From Verrucomicrobiota bacterium (GTDB lineage Bacteria > Verrucomicrobiota > Verrucomicrobiia > Opitutales > Opitutaceae): a stretch of DNA of 64,000 bases. Shown piece after piece: positions 33,730 to 42,206 of this stretch. The stretch is from contig JAEYUW010000043.1 of the NCBI GenBank assembly GCA_023432225.1, positions 140,007 to 204,006 on the forward strand, read 5' to 3'. Within the stretch, counting starts at the first letter, position 1. Every line of letters starts with the position of its first letter. The position numbers and the translations under genes are program-made. The notes below the pieces were generated by a model. The model ran no database searches. It was given only the letters and a program-made list of their open reading frames with translations, and was not told where the DNA came from.

Positions 33730-34152
33730 ATGATCAAGCAGCTCGCGCATCTCTGTTTCATGTCGAACCGCCTGCCGGAGATGCTCGCGTTTTACCGCGA
33801 CGTGCTCGGGTTGCCGGTGAAGTTCGCGCTCAAGCACGACGATGGCACGCCGTTCGGTTACTACCTCGCGACCGGGCAGACGACGTTCATCGAGATCTTC
33901 GATCAACACGGCGCGGCGAAACAGTGGGGCGGGGAACCGACGCAGATGCGCCCGAACGCTGGCACGTGCTACAACCACTTTTGTTTCGAGGTCACGGCGC
34001 TCGAAGCGCTTTGCGCGACGCTGCGCGGGCGCGGGGTCGAGATCACGCCGATCAAAGTCGGCATGGATCACTCGAAGCAGGCCTGGCTGAAAGACCCTGA
34101 TGGCAACGCAATCGAGCTGATGGAATACACGCCGGCGAGCTTGCAGCGCTGA
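33730..34152 (+). CDS. VOC (glyoxalase/bleomycin resistance) family protein
   Basis: This 140-residue protein has the two beta-alpha-beta-beta-beta modules of the vicinal oxygen chelate superfamily. QLAHLCFMSNRLPEMLAFYRDVLGLPV opens module one and NHFCFEVTALEALCATL module two. The metal-ligand positions His7, Glu (FIEIF), His (NHFCFEV) and Glu (IELMEY) are present, so it probably binds a divalent metal. The substrate is unknown; the superfamily covers lyases, dioxygenases and resistance proteins. Confidence 0.85.
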   Translation: MIKQLAHLCFMSNRLPEMLAFYRDVLGLPVKFALKHDDGTPFGYYLATGQTTFIEIFDQHGAAKQWGGEPTQMRPNAGTCYNHFCFEVTALEALCATLRGRGVEITPIKVGMDHSKQAWLKDPDGNAIELMEYTPASLQR

Positions 34153-34457
34153 GTGAACGTAGCAGAGCATCTCCCGCGGATTCCGCGAATAGTCACGAAT
34201 TCGGAAGAGAAGGCAGGCCAGCGTTCGTCCGTTGGCGCGATGGCATCAGCGGTTGCGCCAGACAGAGGAGTTACCTTCGAGGGAAATTCGCGGGTGACTG
34301 CCTGGGTCGGGCGCAGTTCTGGCGTGGCGGAATCGCCCGTCATTGAATTGAGCAGGAGCGGCACCGCGGTGGCTGCTCTCGTTCCCGTCGCGTGAGTCGC
34401 GGCCCGGCGGGGACGCCTCGCCCGGCTACTCGCGACCGCGCGGCACAGCCGCACAAA
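34153..34457. other. Intergenic region with one REP-like hairpin
   Basis: A frame of 80 codons runs here, but it lacks homology signs and ends inside a repeat, so no gene is called. The hairpin CCCGGCGGGGACGCCTCGCC followed by CGGCTAC (34403-34429) is of the dispersed type. A bidirectional terminator follows. Confidence 0.5.
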
Positions 34458-34492
34458 ACAAAAACCCGTGGCGCGGGCCGCGGGTTTGTTTT
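34458..34492. terminator. Bidirectional intrinsic terminator before efp
   Basis: AAACCCGTGG and CCGCGGGTTT pair around CGCGGG (one G-T pair). A-runs lie on the left and T-runs on the right, so it can work on both strands. It serves efp on the minus strand. The following 44 bp contain repeated AGCTGA words. Confidence 0.85.
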
Positions 34493-34536
34493 CAGAAAAC
34501 TGAAAGCTGATCGCTGAGAGCTGACCGCTCGTTCGC

Positions 34537-35094
34537 TCAGGCGCGGCCCATGTAGGAACCGTCGAGCGTGCTGACGCGGACCAGTTCGCCTTCCTTGATG
34601 AAGAGCGGGACCTGAATGACCAGGCCGGTTTCGCAGGTGGCGGGTTTCTGGACGTTGGAAGCGGTGTCGCCCTTGATGCCTTCGGCGCTTTCGATGACCT
34701 TGAGCGTGACGGTGGAAGGCAGGTCGATCGTGACCGGGTTTTCGTTGATGAAGAGCACTTCGGCCTTACCGCCGGCGACGAGGTAGTTCTTCGAGTCGCC
34801 GATCATCGTCGCAGTCAGTTCGAACGTCTCGAACGTCTCCGGGTCCATGAAGGAAAACGTGTCGCGGTCCGCGTAGCTGAACTCCAGCGTGCGGCGGTCG
34901 GTCGGGAGCACTTCCACCGGGTCCGGTGAGTTGAAGCGCTGTTCGAGCGACTTGCCGTAGCGCAGATTGCGCATCTTCACCTGCACGAAGGCGCGGAGGT
35001 TGCCCGGCGTGCGGTGCTGGGTCTCCATGACGAGGTGGGGCTCGCCGTTGAACTTGATGACTTGGCCTTTGCGGAGGTCGTTGGCTGCGGGCAT
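34537..35094 (-). CDS. efp: Translation elongation factor P
   Basis: EF-P enters stalled ribosomes and helps peptide bonds form at polyproline stretches. This 185-residue copy has the KOW-like domain I and two OB folds. The domain I tip loop reads TPGNLRAF, with Asn32 where E. coli has Lys34 (PGKGQAF) that is beta-lysylated. Neither Lys nor Arg is at the tip, so EpmA- or EarP-type modification is not expected. IKGDTASNVQKPATCETG is typical of domain III. No modification enzyme gene is in the window. Confidence 0.95.
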   Translation of the reverse strand: MPAANDLRKGQVIKFNGEPHLVMETQHRTPGNLRAFVQVKMRNLRYGKSLEQRFNSPDPVEVLPTDRRTLEFSYADRDTFSFMDPETFETFELTATMIGDSKNYLVAGGKAEVLFINENPVTIDLPSTVTLKVIESAEGIKGDTASNVQKPATCETGLVIQVPLFIKEGELVRVSTLDGSYMGRA

Positions 35095-35186
35095 GACGGA
35101 ATCGGATCGAAGTTGAGTTAGGAAAGGGGACAGAGTTACCCAGTCACTTTTCCCTCTGTCAACAGCCGTCTCGGCTAATTTCTAGA

Positions 35187-35278
35187 GTGGCGGGAGCATC
35201 CTGCTCCCGCGCCTCAAGGGGACGGCCAAACGGGAGCTGGAAGCTCCCGCTACTTTGCCGGCGGGAACCCGGCGCCAC
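35187..35278. repeat. Composite REP-like element, CGGGAGC class
   Basis: GCGGGAGCA/TGCTCCCGC and CGGGAGCT/AGCTCCCG hairpins run to CTAC at 35253. A GCCGGCGGG/CCCGGCGCC half follows. It fills most of the gap between divergent efp and lpxC. Confidence 0.7.
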
Positions 35279-35343
35279 TCGCCGCGAACCATCTCCAAGC
35301 TTGTCATTTCCAAGGGCCTCCGGACACTCGGCCGGACACTCAC

Positions 35344-36678
35344 ATGAAGCAGCGCTCCCTTCTGCGCGAGGTCTCCATCAAGGGCAATGCCCTGCATACC
35401 GGAGACGCCGTGCACATGACTTTCAAGCCCGCACCGGCGAATCACGGCATCGTGTTCAAGCGGATGGACCTTCACGGCCACCCCGAGATCAAGCCGCGCG
35501 TCGACCTCGTCACGGACCTCGTGCGCGCCACCACGATCCAGCAGGGGCACGCGAAAATCCACACCGTCGAGCACGTGCTCAGCGCGCTGAGCGGCTGCGG
35601 TATCGACAATCTCCTTATCGAAATGGACGCCGGCGAGCCGCCGATCATGGATGGCTCTGCGCGCGAGTTCGTGAAGATGATCCAGCAGGGCGAGCCCGTT
35701 GAACAGGACGCCGAGCGCGAATACTTCACGCTCACCGAGCCGATCTCCGTCTCGCGCGGCAACTCGTCGGTCATCGCGCTGCCTTACGACGGCCTGAAAA
35801 TTTCCTGCACCAGCGCCGACGATCGCGGCATCCACACGCAGCACCTCTCGCTCACGATCGACCCCGACGTCTACGTCACGCAGGTTGCAGCGTCGCGCAC
35901 GTTCACCGTTTACGAGGACATCGAAGGCCTGCTGAAAATGGGCAAGATCAAGGGTGGCTCGCTCGATTGCGCCGTCGTGATCAAGGGCGACAAGATCATC
36001 TCGAAGGAGCCGCTGCGCTTCGCCGACGAGTTCGTCCGCCACAAGATTCTCGATATCGTCGGCGACATCACCTTGCTCGGTGTGCCGCTGAAAGCCCACA
36101 TCGTCGCCACGCGTCCGGGTCACGCCATCAACGCCGAACTCACGAAGCTCCTGCTCGAAAAATACGAGGCGTGGAAAAAGGGCGGCAAGAAACCGGCAAA
36201 ACCCGCCACGCCGAAAGCCGAGATCACCACCGAGACCACGCTCGATATCCGTCGCGTGCTCGACACGATCCCGCACCGCTACCCGTTCGTGATGATCGAC
36301 CGCGTGGTCGAAGTCGGCGACGACACCCTCACCGCCATCAAGAACGTCTCGATCAACGAACCGTATTTCCAAGGCCACTATCCCGGCAATCCCGTCATGC
36401 CTGGCGTCCTCCAGATCGAGGCGATGGCGCAGGCCGCCGGTATTCTCCTCATCCGCCGCACCAGCGGGATCGAGAACAAGACTGCGCTCTTCATGAGCTG
36501 CAACAACGTGAAGTGGCGCAAACCGGTTCGTCCCGGCGACCAGCTCAGCATCAAGGTGAAGATGACGAAGTCGCGCGGCTCCATCGCCTGCGCGGAAGGC
36601 GAGTGCTCCGTGGGCGGCCAAGTCGTCTCGTCGGGCGAACTGATGTTCGCGCTCGTCGACACCTCGCAGATGGACTGA
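35344..36678 (+). CDS. lpxC-fabZ: Bifunctional LpxC (lipid A deacetylase) - FabZ (dehydratase) fusion
   Basis: The 444-residue protein joins two enzymes. Residues 1-280 are LpxC, the zinc deacetylase committing UDP-acyl-GlcNAc to lipid A: catalytic Glu76 and zinc ligand His77 in TVEHVLSAL, further ligands His233 and Asp237 in FVRHKILDIVGD. A Lys/Pro/Ala linker at about 275-295 leads to FabZ, the 3-hydroxyacyl-ACP dehydratase: HRYPFVMIDRV, active His345 in QGHYPGNPVMPG and Glu359. Such fusions are known in Bacteroidota and some other diderms. Both active sites look intact. lpxA follows after 3 nt. Confidence 0.95.
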   Translation: MKQRSLLREVSIKGNALHTGDAVHMTFKPAPANHGIVFKRMDLHGHPEIKPRVDLVTDLVRATTIQQGHAKIHTVEHVLSALSGCGIDNLLIEMDAGEPPIMDGSAREFVKMIQQGEPVEQDAEREYFTLTEPISVSRGNSSVIALPYDGLKISCTSADDRGIHTQHLSLTIDPDVYVTQVAASRTFTVYEDIEGLLKMGKIKGGSLDCAVVIKGDKIISKEPLRFADEFVRHKILDIVGDITLLGVPLKAHIVATRPGHAINAELTKLLLEKYEAWKKGGKKPAKPATPKAEITTETTLDIRRVLDTIPHRYPFVMIDRVVEVGDDTLTAIKNVSINEPYFQGHYPGNPVMPGVLQIEAMAQAAGILLIRRTSGIENKTALFMSCNNVKWRKPVRPGDQLSIKVKMTKSRGSIACAEGECSVGGQVVSSGELMFALVDTSQMD

Positions 36679-36681
36679 GCC

Positions 36682-37467
36682 ATGGCGTCAAACATCCATC
36701 CCACCGCCATCGTCGAAGCCGGCGCGCAGCTCGGTGCCGACGTCACTTTGGGCGCCTACTCGTTCGTCGGCCGCGAGACCACGATCGGAGACGGCACCAT
36801 CCTGCACCACCACGCCACCGTCGAAGGCTACACCTTCGTCGGGAAACAGTGCGAAATTTACCCGTTCACCTGCATCGGCACCAAGACGCAGGATTTGAAA
36901 TACAAAGGCGGCCGCCCCGGCACGCGCATCGGCGATCGCAACGTGTTTCGCGAATACGTCAGCGTCCACTCCGCGACGAACGACGGTGAGTTCACCACGA
37001 TCGGCAACGACAACCTGCTGCTCGCCTATTGCCACGTCGCACACGATTGCCAGATCGGCAATCACCTCATCGCGAGCAATTCCGTCGGTCTTGCCGGCCA
37101 CGTCATCGTCGATGATCACGTGACGCTCGGCGCGAAGTGTGGCGTGCACCAGTTTTGCCGCATCGGCGCCTACGTGATGGTGGGCGCGATGTCGAAAGTC
37201 GTGCAGGACGTGCCCCCGTATCTGATCGCCGACGGCAATCCCGCGATCGCGCGCTCGATCAACAAAATCGGGCTCGAGCGCCACGGCTTCACGCCCGAGC
37301 GGCTCGAGGCCGTGAAGCACGCCTTCCGCCTTTTCTACCGCGCCGGTCACAATCGCACCCAGGCCCTCGACGCCTTGAACTCGCACGCGCTCGCCTCGAG
37401 CGACGAGTTCAAAGCGTTCCTGAAGTTCGTGACCTCGAGCGATCGCGGCCTCGTCGCCGGTCGCTGA
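36682..37467 (+). CDS. lpxA: UDP-N-acetylglucosamine acyltransferase LpxA
   Basis: LpxA makes the first lipid A intermediate, adding a hydroxyacyl chain from ACP to UDP-GlcNAc. The 261-residue protein has the left-handed beta-helix of hexapeptide repeats (IHPTAIVEAGAQLGADVTLG onward). The catalytic histidine lies in AYCHVAHDCQIGN near residue 120, and the acyl-ACP-binding C-terminal helices start GLERHGFTPERLEAVK. It is coupled to the fused lpxC-fabZ, so one unit supplies the substrate and two early lipid A steps. Confidence 0.96.
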   Translation: MASNIHPTAIVEAGAQLGADVTLGAYSFVGRETTIGDGTILHHHATVEGYTFVGKQCEIYPFTCIGTKTQDLKYKGGRPGTRIGDRNVFREYVSVHSATNDGEFTTIGNDNLLLAYCHVAHDCQIGNHLIASNSVGLAGHVIVDDHVTLGAKCGVHQFCRIGAYVMVGAMSKVVQDVPPYLIADGNPAIARSINKIGLERHGFTPERLEAVKHAFRLFYRAGHNRTQALDALNSHALASSDEFKAFLKFVTSSDRGLVAGR

Positions 37468-37468
37468 A

Positions 37469-37525
37469 GTAGCGCAGGCGTCCCGCCTGCCACGAACATC
37501 GAAGCAGGCGAGACGCCTGCTCTAC
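37469..37525. repeat. REP-like hairpin pair, GCAGGCG class
   Basis: Starts GTAGCGCAGGCG; left stem GCAGGCG/CGCCTGC, right stem GCAGGCG/CGCCTGC, ending CTAC. It begins 1 nt after the lpxA stop. Confidence 0.78.
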
Positions 37526-37573
37526 GCCAAATGTCGTGCAATCGTGGCCCGTTGCTGGCGGCCGAGTAGCCAC

Positions 37574-37650
37574 GTAGGTTGCGCGCTCGCGCGCAACTGG
37601 TTCGCGGGAATTGCGCCGTCCACGTTGTGGCGCGCAAGCGCGCCACCTAC
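37574..37650. repeat. REP-like hairpin pair, TTGCGCGC class
   Basis: Bracketed GTAGG...CCTAC with stems GTTGCGCGC/GCGCGCAAC and TGGCGCGC/GCGCGCCA. Same class as 2096-2142. Confidence 0.82.
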
Positions 37651-37703
37651 ACGAACGGGAGCGCATCGCGCGTGGAGCGACGATACGCGATCCGATTCCT
37701 CGC

Positions 37704-38012
37704 TCAGCTCGCCCCCAGCTCCCGCAACAACGCGTAGCTATACAAACCCGTGCGGTGCCCGTCGCTGAAATCGAAACGGATCGCGTAGTTGCCGACCTGC
37801 TCCCAGTCGAGCACCGCGATGCCCGCGTGACTCTTCTTCGCCTCGCCGCCGTATTGGTTGCCGAAGATGTCCTGCTCGCCCTTCACCTCGGCGCTCGGCG
37901 AGTTCGCGCGCAACTTGTCCGCGGCGATGTAGCTCTCCGCGCCGTCGCTCCAGCGGATGGCGATTTCGGAGCCGATGAGTTGCACGTCGGTGGGGCGGAG
38001 AGCGTCTTGCAT
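37704..38012 (-). CDS. DUF971 domain protein
   Basis: This 102-residue protein matches the DUF971 / gamma-butyrobetaine-hydroxylase-like N-terminal domain: RPTDVQLIGSEIAIRWSDG at the start and YAIRFDFSDGHRTGLYSYALLREL at the end. Stand-alone members are small, sometimes linked to Fe-S protein assembly; no role is assigned here. ATG 38012 is chosen because the upstream extension of the frame crosses a REP element. It is divergent from ndh. Confidence 0.85.
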   Translation of the reverse strand: MQDALRPTDVQLIGSEIAIRWSDGAESYIAADKLRANSPSAEVKGEQDIFGNQYGGEAKKSHAGIAVLDWEQVGNYAIRFDFSDGHRTGLYSYALLRELGAS

Positions 38013-38104
38013 GCGGCGTGAACTAGACGCGATTTTCGCGCGGTGAAAAGCGCCGAAAATCGCGCCGTGCGGACAAGTAGTCCTCCGGTGCGCAACTCGC
38101 GTGA

Positions 38105-38166
38105 GGTGGAGCGCGTTGACCCCAACGCGCTCGGGCGAGAACGCGTTGAGGTCAACGCGTTCCACC
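38105..38166. repeat. REP-like hairpin pair, GCGTTGA class
   Basis: GGTGGAGCGCGTTG...CAACGCGCTC and AACGCGTTGA...TCAACGCGTTCCACC; bracketed GGTGG...CCACC rather than GTAGG. It lies in the divergent gap before ndh. Confidence 0.78.
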
Positions 38167-38293
38167 CCGCTTCTGCCGCGATCGTTAGTCGCACTGCACG
38201 GCGCGTGAAGCCGGGCTATTACCCACGGCGTTGCCGGGCAAATTCGCCCTTCGGTCCATGGCCTTGCGCCCGATTCGGGTTTAGCCTCCTCGC

Positions 38294-39568
38294 ATGACAG
38301 CGTCCACGTCCGCTCGTCTCCCGCATGTGGTGGTCCTCGGTGCCGGCTTCGGCGGCCTCGCGTTCGCGCAACACTTCCCATCACACGTCGCGCGCGTCAC
38401 GGTCGTCGATCGGCAGAACCATCACCTGTTTCAGCCGCTGCTCTATCAAGTCGCCACCGCCGGCCTCGCCGCCCCCGACATCGCGCAACCGATCCGGCAC
38501 ATCCTGCGCGACAAGCCGAACCTCGCCGTCCAACTCGGCAGCGTGCAGCGCATCGACCTCGCCGCGCGCCGGGTCGAGCTCGACACTGGCGTCCTCGACT
38601 TCGACTGGCTCGTCATCGCGCTCGGCAACCGCACGACCTACTTCGGCCACGACGAATGGGAGCAATTTGCGCCCGGTCTCAAGACGCTCGACGACGCCAT
38701 GCTGCTGCGCCGCCGCATGCTGCTCGCCTACGAGCGCGCCGAACTCGAGCCCGATCCGCAGCGCCGCGCCGAGCTGATGACCACGGTCGTCGTGGGCGGC
38801 GGTCCGACCGGCGTCGAACTCGCGGGCACGTTCGCCGAGCTCGCGCGCACCGTGCTTTACCGCGATTTCGACCACATCGACGCGCGCCAGGCGCGCATTC
38901 TCCTCGTCGAGGGTGGGCCGCGCGTGCTCGGGACGTTTCCGCCGTCGCTCTCGGAGAGTGCGCACGAGCAGTTGACCAAACTCGGCGTCGAGGTGCGCGT
39001 GAACACGCTCGTGAAATCCATCGGCGACGGCGAAGTGCAGCTCGGCGACCAAGTGGTCCGCGCGGGCAACATCGTGTGGGCGGCCGGTGTCGGCGCCGTG
39101 CCGATCACAAGAACGCTCGGCGTCGAAACCGATCGCGCCGGTCGCATCAAGGTCCTGCCGGACTTCAGCGTGCCGGGACACCCGCGAGTCTTCGCGATCG
39201 GCGACCTCGCGACGCTCGTCGACGCGACCGGCGTCGTCGTGCCCGGCGTGGCGCAAGGCGCGATGCAGGCCGGTGCGCACGTGGCGCGCGAGATCGCCTT
39301 CGACCTCACGACGCGCGAGCGGCCGCCATTGGAGCGCGCGGCGTTTCGTTACCGCGACAAAGGCAACATGGCGACGATTGGCCGCTCAAAGGCCGTCGCG
39401 CAGATCGGCAAGCTGCACCTGAGCGGCTTTCCGGCGTGGGCGGCGTGGCTCGCGATCCACCTCGTGTTTCTGATCGGCTTCCGCAACCGCATCGCGGTGT
39501 TCGTGCAGTGGGTCTACGCGTATTTCTTCCATCAGCGCGGCGCGCGCATCATCACGGGACTGAAGTAG
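38294..39568 (+). CDS. ndh: Type II NADH dehydrogenase (NDH-2)
   Basis: This 424-residue flavoprotein passes electrons from NADH to quinone without pumping protons. The FAD-binding start is VVVLGAGFGGLAFA. LFQPLLYQVATAGLAAPDIAQP is the typical quinone-reductase segment, and the NADH-binding motif is VVVGGGPTGVELAG near 165. VFAIGDLA binds FAD, and AWLAIHLVFLIGFRNRIAVF is the membrane-binding C-terminal helix. The stop codon TAG is part of the GTAGGG start of a REP element. Confidence 0.93.
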   Translation: MTASTSARLPHVVVLGAGFGGLAFAQHFPSHVARVTVVDRQNHHLFQPLLYQVATAGLAAPDIAQPIRHILRDKPNLAVQLGSVQRIDLAARRVELDTGVLDFDWLVIALGNRTTYFGHDEWEQFAPGLKTLDDAMLLRRRMLLAYERAELEPDPQRRAELMTTVVVGGGPTGVELAGTFAELARTVLYRDFDHIDARQARILLVEGGPRVLGTFPPSLSESAHEQLTKLGVEVRVNTLVKSIGDGEVQLGDQVVRAGNIVWAAGVGAVPITRTLGVETDRAGRIKVLPDFSVPGHPRVFAIGDLATLVDATGVVVPGVAQGAMQAGAHVAREIAFDLTTRERPPLERAAFRYRDKGNMATIGRSKAVAQIGKLHLSGFPAWAAWLAIHLVFLIGFRNRIAVFVQWVYAYFFHQRGARIITGLK

Positions 39569-39815
39569 GGCCAGTCTTCGACTGGCCCAAGGACATTATG
39601 CCGCGAGCCAGATCGCCGCTGAGGACAGCCGCGACCACCCGCGTTGCCGCGCGAAACCTCAGCACCATCGGTTCTCGATTCACGAGGTTGTGACACATTC
39701 AGCGTCGGGCCTGTCGAGGCCTGGCTCCTCCAGGCACTCGCATCTCCGCCCGCCTTTTGCGCGAAAATCGCGCGCGAAGATTCCGCCCGAATCGGCCAGT
39801 CGCAGACTGGCCCCA
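39565..39815. repeat. REP-like hairpin pair with long spacer, GGCCAGTC class
   Basis: Left GGGCCAGTC/GACTGGCCC begins GTAGGG and shares its TAG with the ndh stop codon. Right GGCCAGTC/GACTGGCC ends CCCAC. The 205-bp interior has no recognised gene. Confidence 0.75.
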
Positions 39816-39816
39816 C

Positions 39817-41124
39817 TCACCAAACTTCCGGCTCGGCCGGCGGCGGCAGCTTCTTCGCTGGCTTCTTCAGCCGGCCCTCGTAGCTACGGTCGATCTCTTC
39901 GATCTCCGGCTCCGGGATGCGCGTGAATGCGATGCGCATCGGTGCGTCCTTCGTCGCGCCGTGCGCGCCGCCGAGGTAGACGGTGTTTTTGCCCAGCACC
40001 TTGTTGAGGTGGTCGACGGCCTTGAAGAGTTCGCCGCGCGCTTTTTCCGTTTTCTCCTCGAAGAGGTCGGGCGTGTGCAGCTTGAGATCGATGAGACGCG
40101 TGAGGTGCACGCCGACGCGCAACGGTTTCAAGCGCGAGAACTTCGCTGGCCGCCGCGCCCACAGATCGTTCAGCGCATGCGTGAGCCGCAACGTGTCCTG
40201 CGTTTCGGTGAGCGTCAGTTCGTCCGCCCAGCTCTGCTCGCCGACGTAATCGACCGATATACTCAGCGCGCCCGCGTAGAGCTGCGAGTGGCGCAGGCGC
40301 ATCGCGGCTTTTTGCAGGAGGCGATGCAGCGCGGCGAGCGCGGCCTCGTGGTTGCGCCGCTCGGGCGGCAGCACGTTACCGTGGCCGATCGTTTGACCGG
40401 TTTTCTGTTCGAAGTAGGGGAGGTCTTCACCGTGTAGCAGTCGCCAAATCTGCTCGCCGCGCACGCCGCCCCACACGCCGCGAAACACTTGTGCGTTCGC
40501 GACCCACAGTTGCTCCATCGTCGTGATGCCGTGCTCGCTAAGGCGGCGCTGGATGTTTGGGCCGATGCCGGCGATGTCGCCGGGCGCGAGGTGCAGCAGG
40601 CGCGCGGGCAGATCCTCGTCGTCGAGAATCACGAGGCCGTCGGGTTTCTGCATGTCGGACGCGACTTTCGCGAGCAGCCACGTCGGCGCGATGCCGATCG
40701 AGCTGCGGAGCAGCGGACCGACCTCGCGCGTGATCTTCGCCTTGATCGTGTGCGCGAGTTTCTCGGCATCGGCGCGCGTTGTGATCAATCCCGTGACGCA
40801 CGCCGTGACCTCGTCGATTGACTGCACCGTCAGCTCCGGCGTGCACGACGCGATCACGTCGCGCAGCCGGCGGTGGTAATTGATATAAACTTCCGGCCGC
40901 GCTTCGACGATCACGATGCCGGGACAAATCTGCCGCGCTTCGGCGACGCGTGCGTTGCGCTTCAAGCCTGCGGCTTTCGCTTCGAGGCTGACGGCGACGC
41001 AGCCGGTCGTCTCGGCCATCACGGGCACAATGCCCACGGGCTGGCCGCGCAACTCCGGACGCTCCTGCTGCTCGACGGAGGCGAAGAACGAGTTGAAGTC
41101 GATGGTGAGGTAGCGCAGCGCCAC
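39817..41124 (-). CDS. Y-family DNA polymerase (DinB-like)
   Basis: This 435-residue translesion polymerase keeps both catalytic motifs: TIDFNSFFASVEQQ with the first Asp near residue 9, and QSIDEVTA with Asp-Glu near 104. The two metals can therefore be bound, unlike in ImuB. SSIGIAPTWLLAKVASDMQKP and GIGPNIQRRLSEHGI (helix-hairpin-helix) follow, then the little-finger domain. It differs from classical DinB in motif detail and has a basic tail, so the symbol is left blank. No LexA box was identified. Confidence 0.87.
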   Translation of the reverse strand: MALRYLTIDFNSFFASVEQQERPELRGQPVGIVPVMAETTGCVAVSLEAKAAGLKRNARVAEARQICPGIVIVEARPEVYINYHRRLRDVIASCTPELTVQSIDEVTACVTGLITTRADAEKLAHTIKAKITREVGPLLRSSIGIAPTWLLAKVASDMQKPDGLVILDDEDLPARLLHLAPGDIAGIGPNIQRRLSEHGITTMEQLWVANAQVFRGVWGGVRGEQIWRLLHGEDLPYFEQKTGQTIGHGNVLPPERRNHEAALAALHRLLQKAAMRLRHSQLYAGALSISVDYVGEQSWADELTLTETQDTLRLTHALNDLWARRPAKFSRLKPLRVGVHLTRLIDLKLHTPDLFEEKTEKARGELFKAVDHLNKVLGKNTVYLGGAHGATKDAPMRIAFTRIPEPEIEEIDRSYEGRLKKPAKKLPPPAEPEVW

Positions 41125-41674
41125 GGCGGAAAAATTGCCGGGCCGCGTGCCGAGTCAAAGCGGTAGAAACCGGTTTCGCAGCCGCTGCGGTGACGCGGCG
41201 CGCGGAGTAGCCGTGCTTGAGGCGGAGGCGTTCCGAGCGAAGCGAGATTCGGCCACGCTTGGCTGGCCGCGTGGTTGCTGCACGCCAACCCGGCTACGCT
41301 CTGCTGCGGGACGATGCGCTGCGCGACCTTGCCACCGCACAGGTCGAAGACGATCGAGCGTCCACCCGACAAATCGATCGCGGCCCCTGACGTCGTTTCC
41401 CGTCAGGCTGCGGGCTCCGTCTTCGCCACGTTCGGTCGGTTGGCAACGTTGGCCGTCCACAGCGTCGCTACCGCCGACGCGACGCGTTCCACCCACGAGT
41501 TTGACTCATCCGCGCGCCGACTTTGGACGGCCGCCGAACCTGCCTTAACCGCTCCAAATGGAGCGTCCAACCCAACCCGAACGGCGCAGTTGACCCTAGT
41601 TTCGGTTTGTTAGCTGGTTGTGAATAAGAATCGGGAATCCTCCACGTGTTTTTCCTTGAGTCAGGGGTGTAAAA
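41125..41674. other. Intergenic region upstream of the dcw cluster
   Basis: No convincing gene is present. A long hairpin bracketed GTAGCCG...CGGCTAC (41207-41297) resembles the dispersed elements. CCTGACG/CGTCAGG makes a shorter one near 41385. The last 100 bp are AT-richer, with TTGACC at 41590 and TAAAAT at 41670-41675, and probably contain the mraZ promoter, but no well-spaced -35/-10 pair stands out. Confidence 0.5.
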
Positions 41675-41699
41675 TGGGGACAAATGGGGCGTTCTGGGG
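41675..41699 (+). promoter_or_regulatory. MraZ operator: three TGGGG boxes on a 10-nt period
   Basis: TGGGG occurs at 41675-41679, 41685-41689 and 41695-41699, exactly 10 nt apart. Known MraZ sites are direct TGGGN repeats separated by 5 nt, so the layout fits exactly. The boxes lie 37 bp before mraZ and next to the -10-like TAAAAT, so MraZ binding would repress its own cluster. Confidence 0.8.
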
Positions 41700-41735
41700 C
41701 GCGGGACACGACACGCTCCGAACACCACCCGTTTC

Positions 41736-42188
41736 ATGGCGCAAGCAGGCACAACGATCTATTCCGGCCGTTTTGAGCACACGCTCGACGACAAGAATCG
41801 TCTCACGATTCCGTCGCTCTGGCGTTGGGTTCACACGGACGCGGAGACGTTTTTGGCCATGCCGCACCCGGATGGTTACATCGCCGTGCTGCCGCCGGCG
41901 CGCGTCGAGAAGCTGCTCGCGCAGATCGGTGAGATGAAGCTGTCGGATCGCGACGCGCAGGCCGTGAAGGCGCGCATCTTTTCCACGGCACAACAGTTCA
42001 CGTTCGACAAGCAGGGCCGCTTCGGCGCGAACGCCGACCTGCTCGCTCACGCCGGCATCGCGAAGGACGCGGTGCTCGTGGGCATGGGCGATACTTTCAA
42101 CATCATGAGCCCGTCGCGCTGGCAGGACATGCAGCGCGCCACGGCGGGCGAAAACTTCGGCGACATGATGCGCCGTATCGGCCTCTGA
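41736..42188 (+). CDS. mraZ: Transcriptional regulator MraZ
   Basis: This 150-residue protein has two SpoVT/AbrB-like modules, each with the DxxxR core (LDDKNRLTIP near residue 18 and FDKQGRFGANADLLAHAGI near 90). MraZ forms a ring and represses its own operon through TGGGN repeats, which are present upstream. It heads the dcw cluster as in most bacteria. Confidence 0.95.
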   Translation: MAQAGTTIYSGRFEHTLDDKNRLTIPSLWRWVHTDAETFLAMPHPDGYIAVLPPARVEKLLAQIGEMKLSDRDAQAVKARIFSTAQQFTFDKQGRFGANADLLAHAGIAKDAVLVGMGDTFNIMSPSRWQDMQRATAGENFGDMMRRIGL

Positions 42189-42206
42189 GCCACGCAACCC
42201 ACGACC

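Noticed and set aside
34153..34395. 80-codon frame after the VOC gene
   Set aside because: No homology signs, no good ribosome site, and it ends in a repeat.
39817..41124. ImuB (inactive Y-family) identity
   Set aside because: Both catalytic acidic motifs are present, whereas ImuB lacks them.
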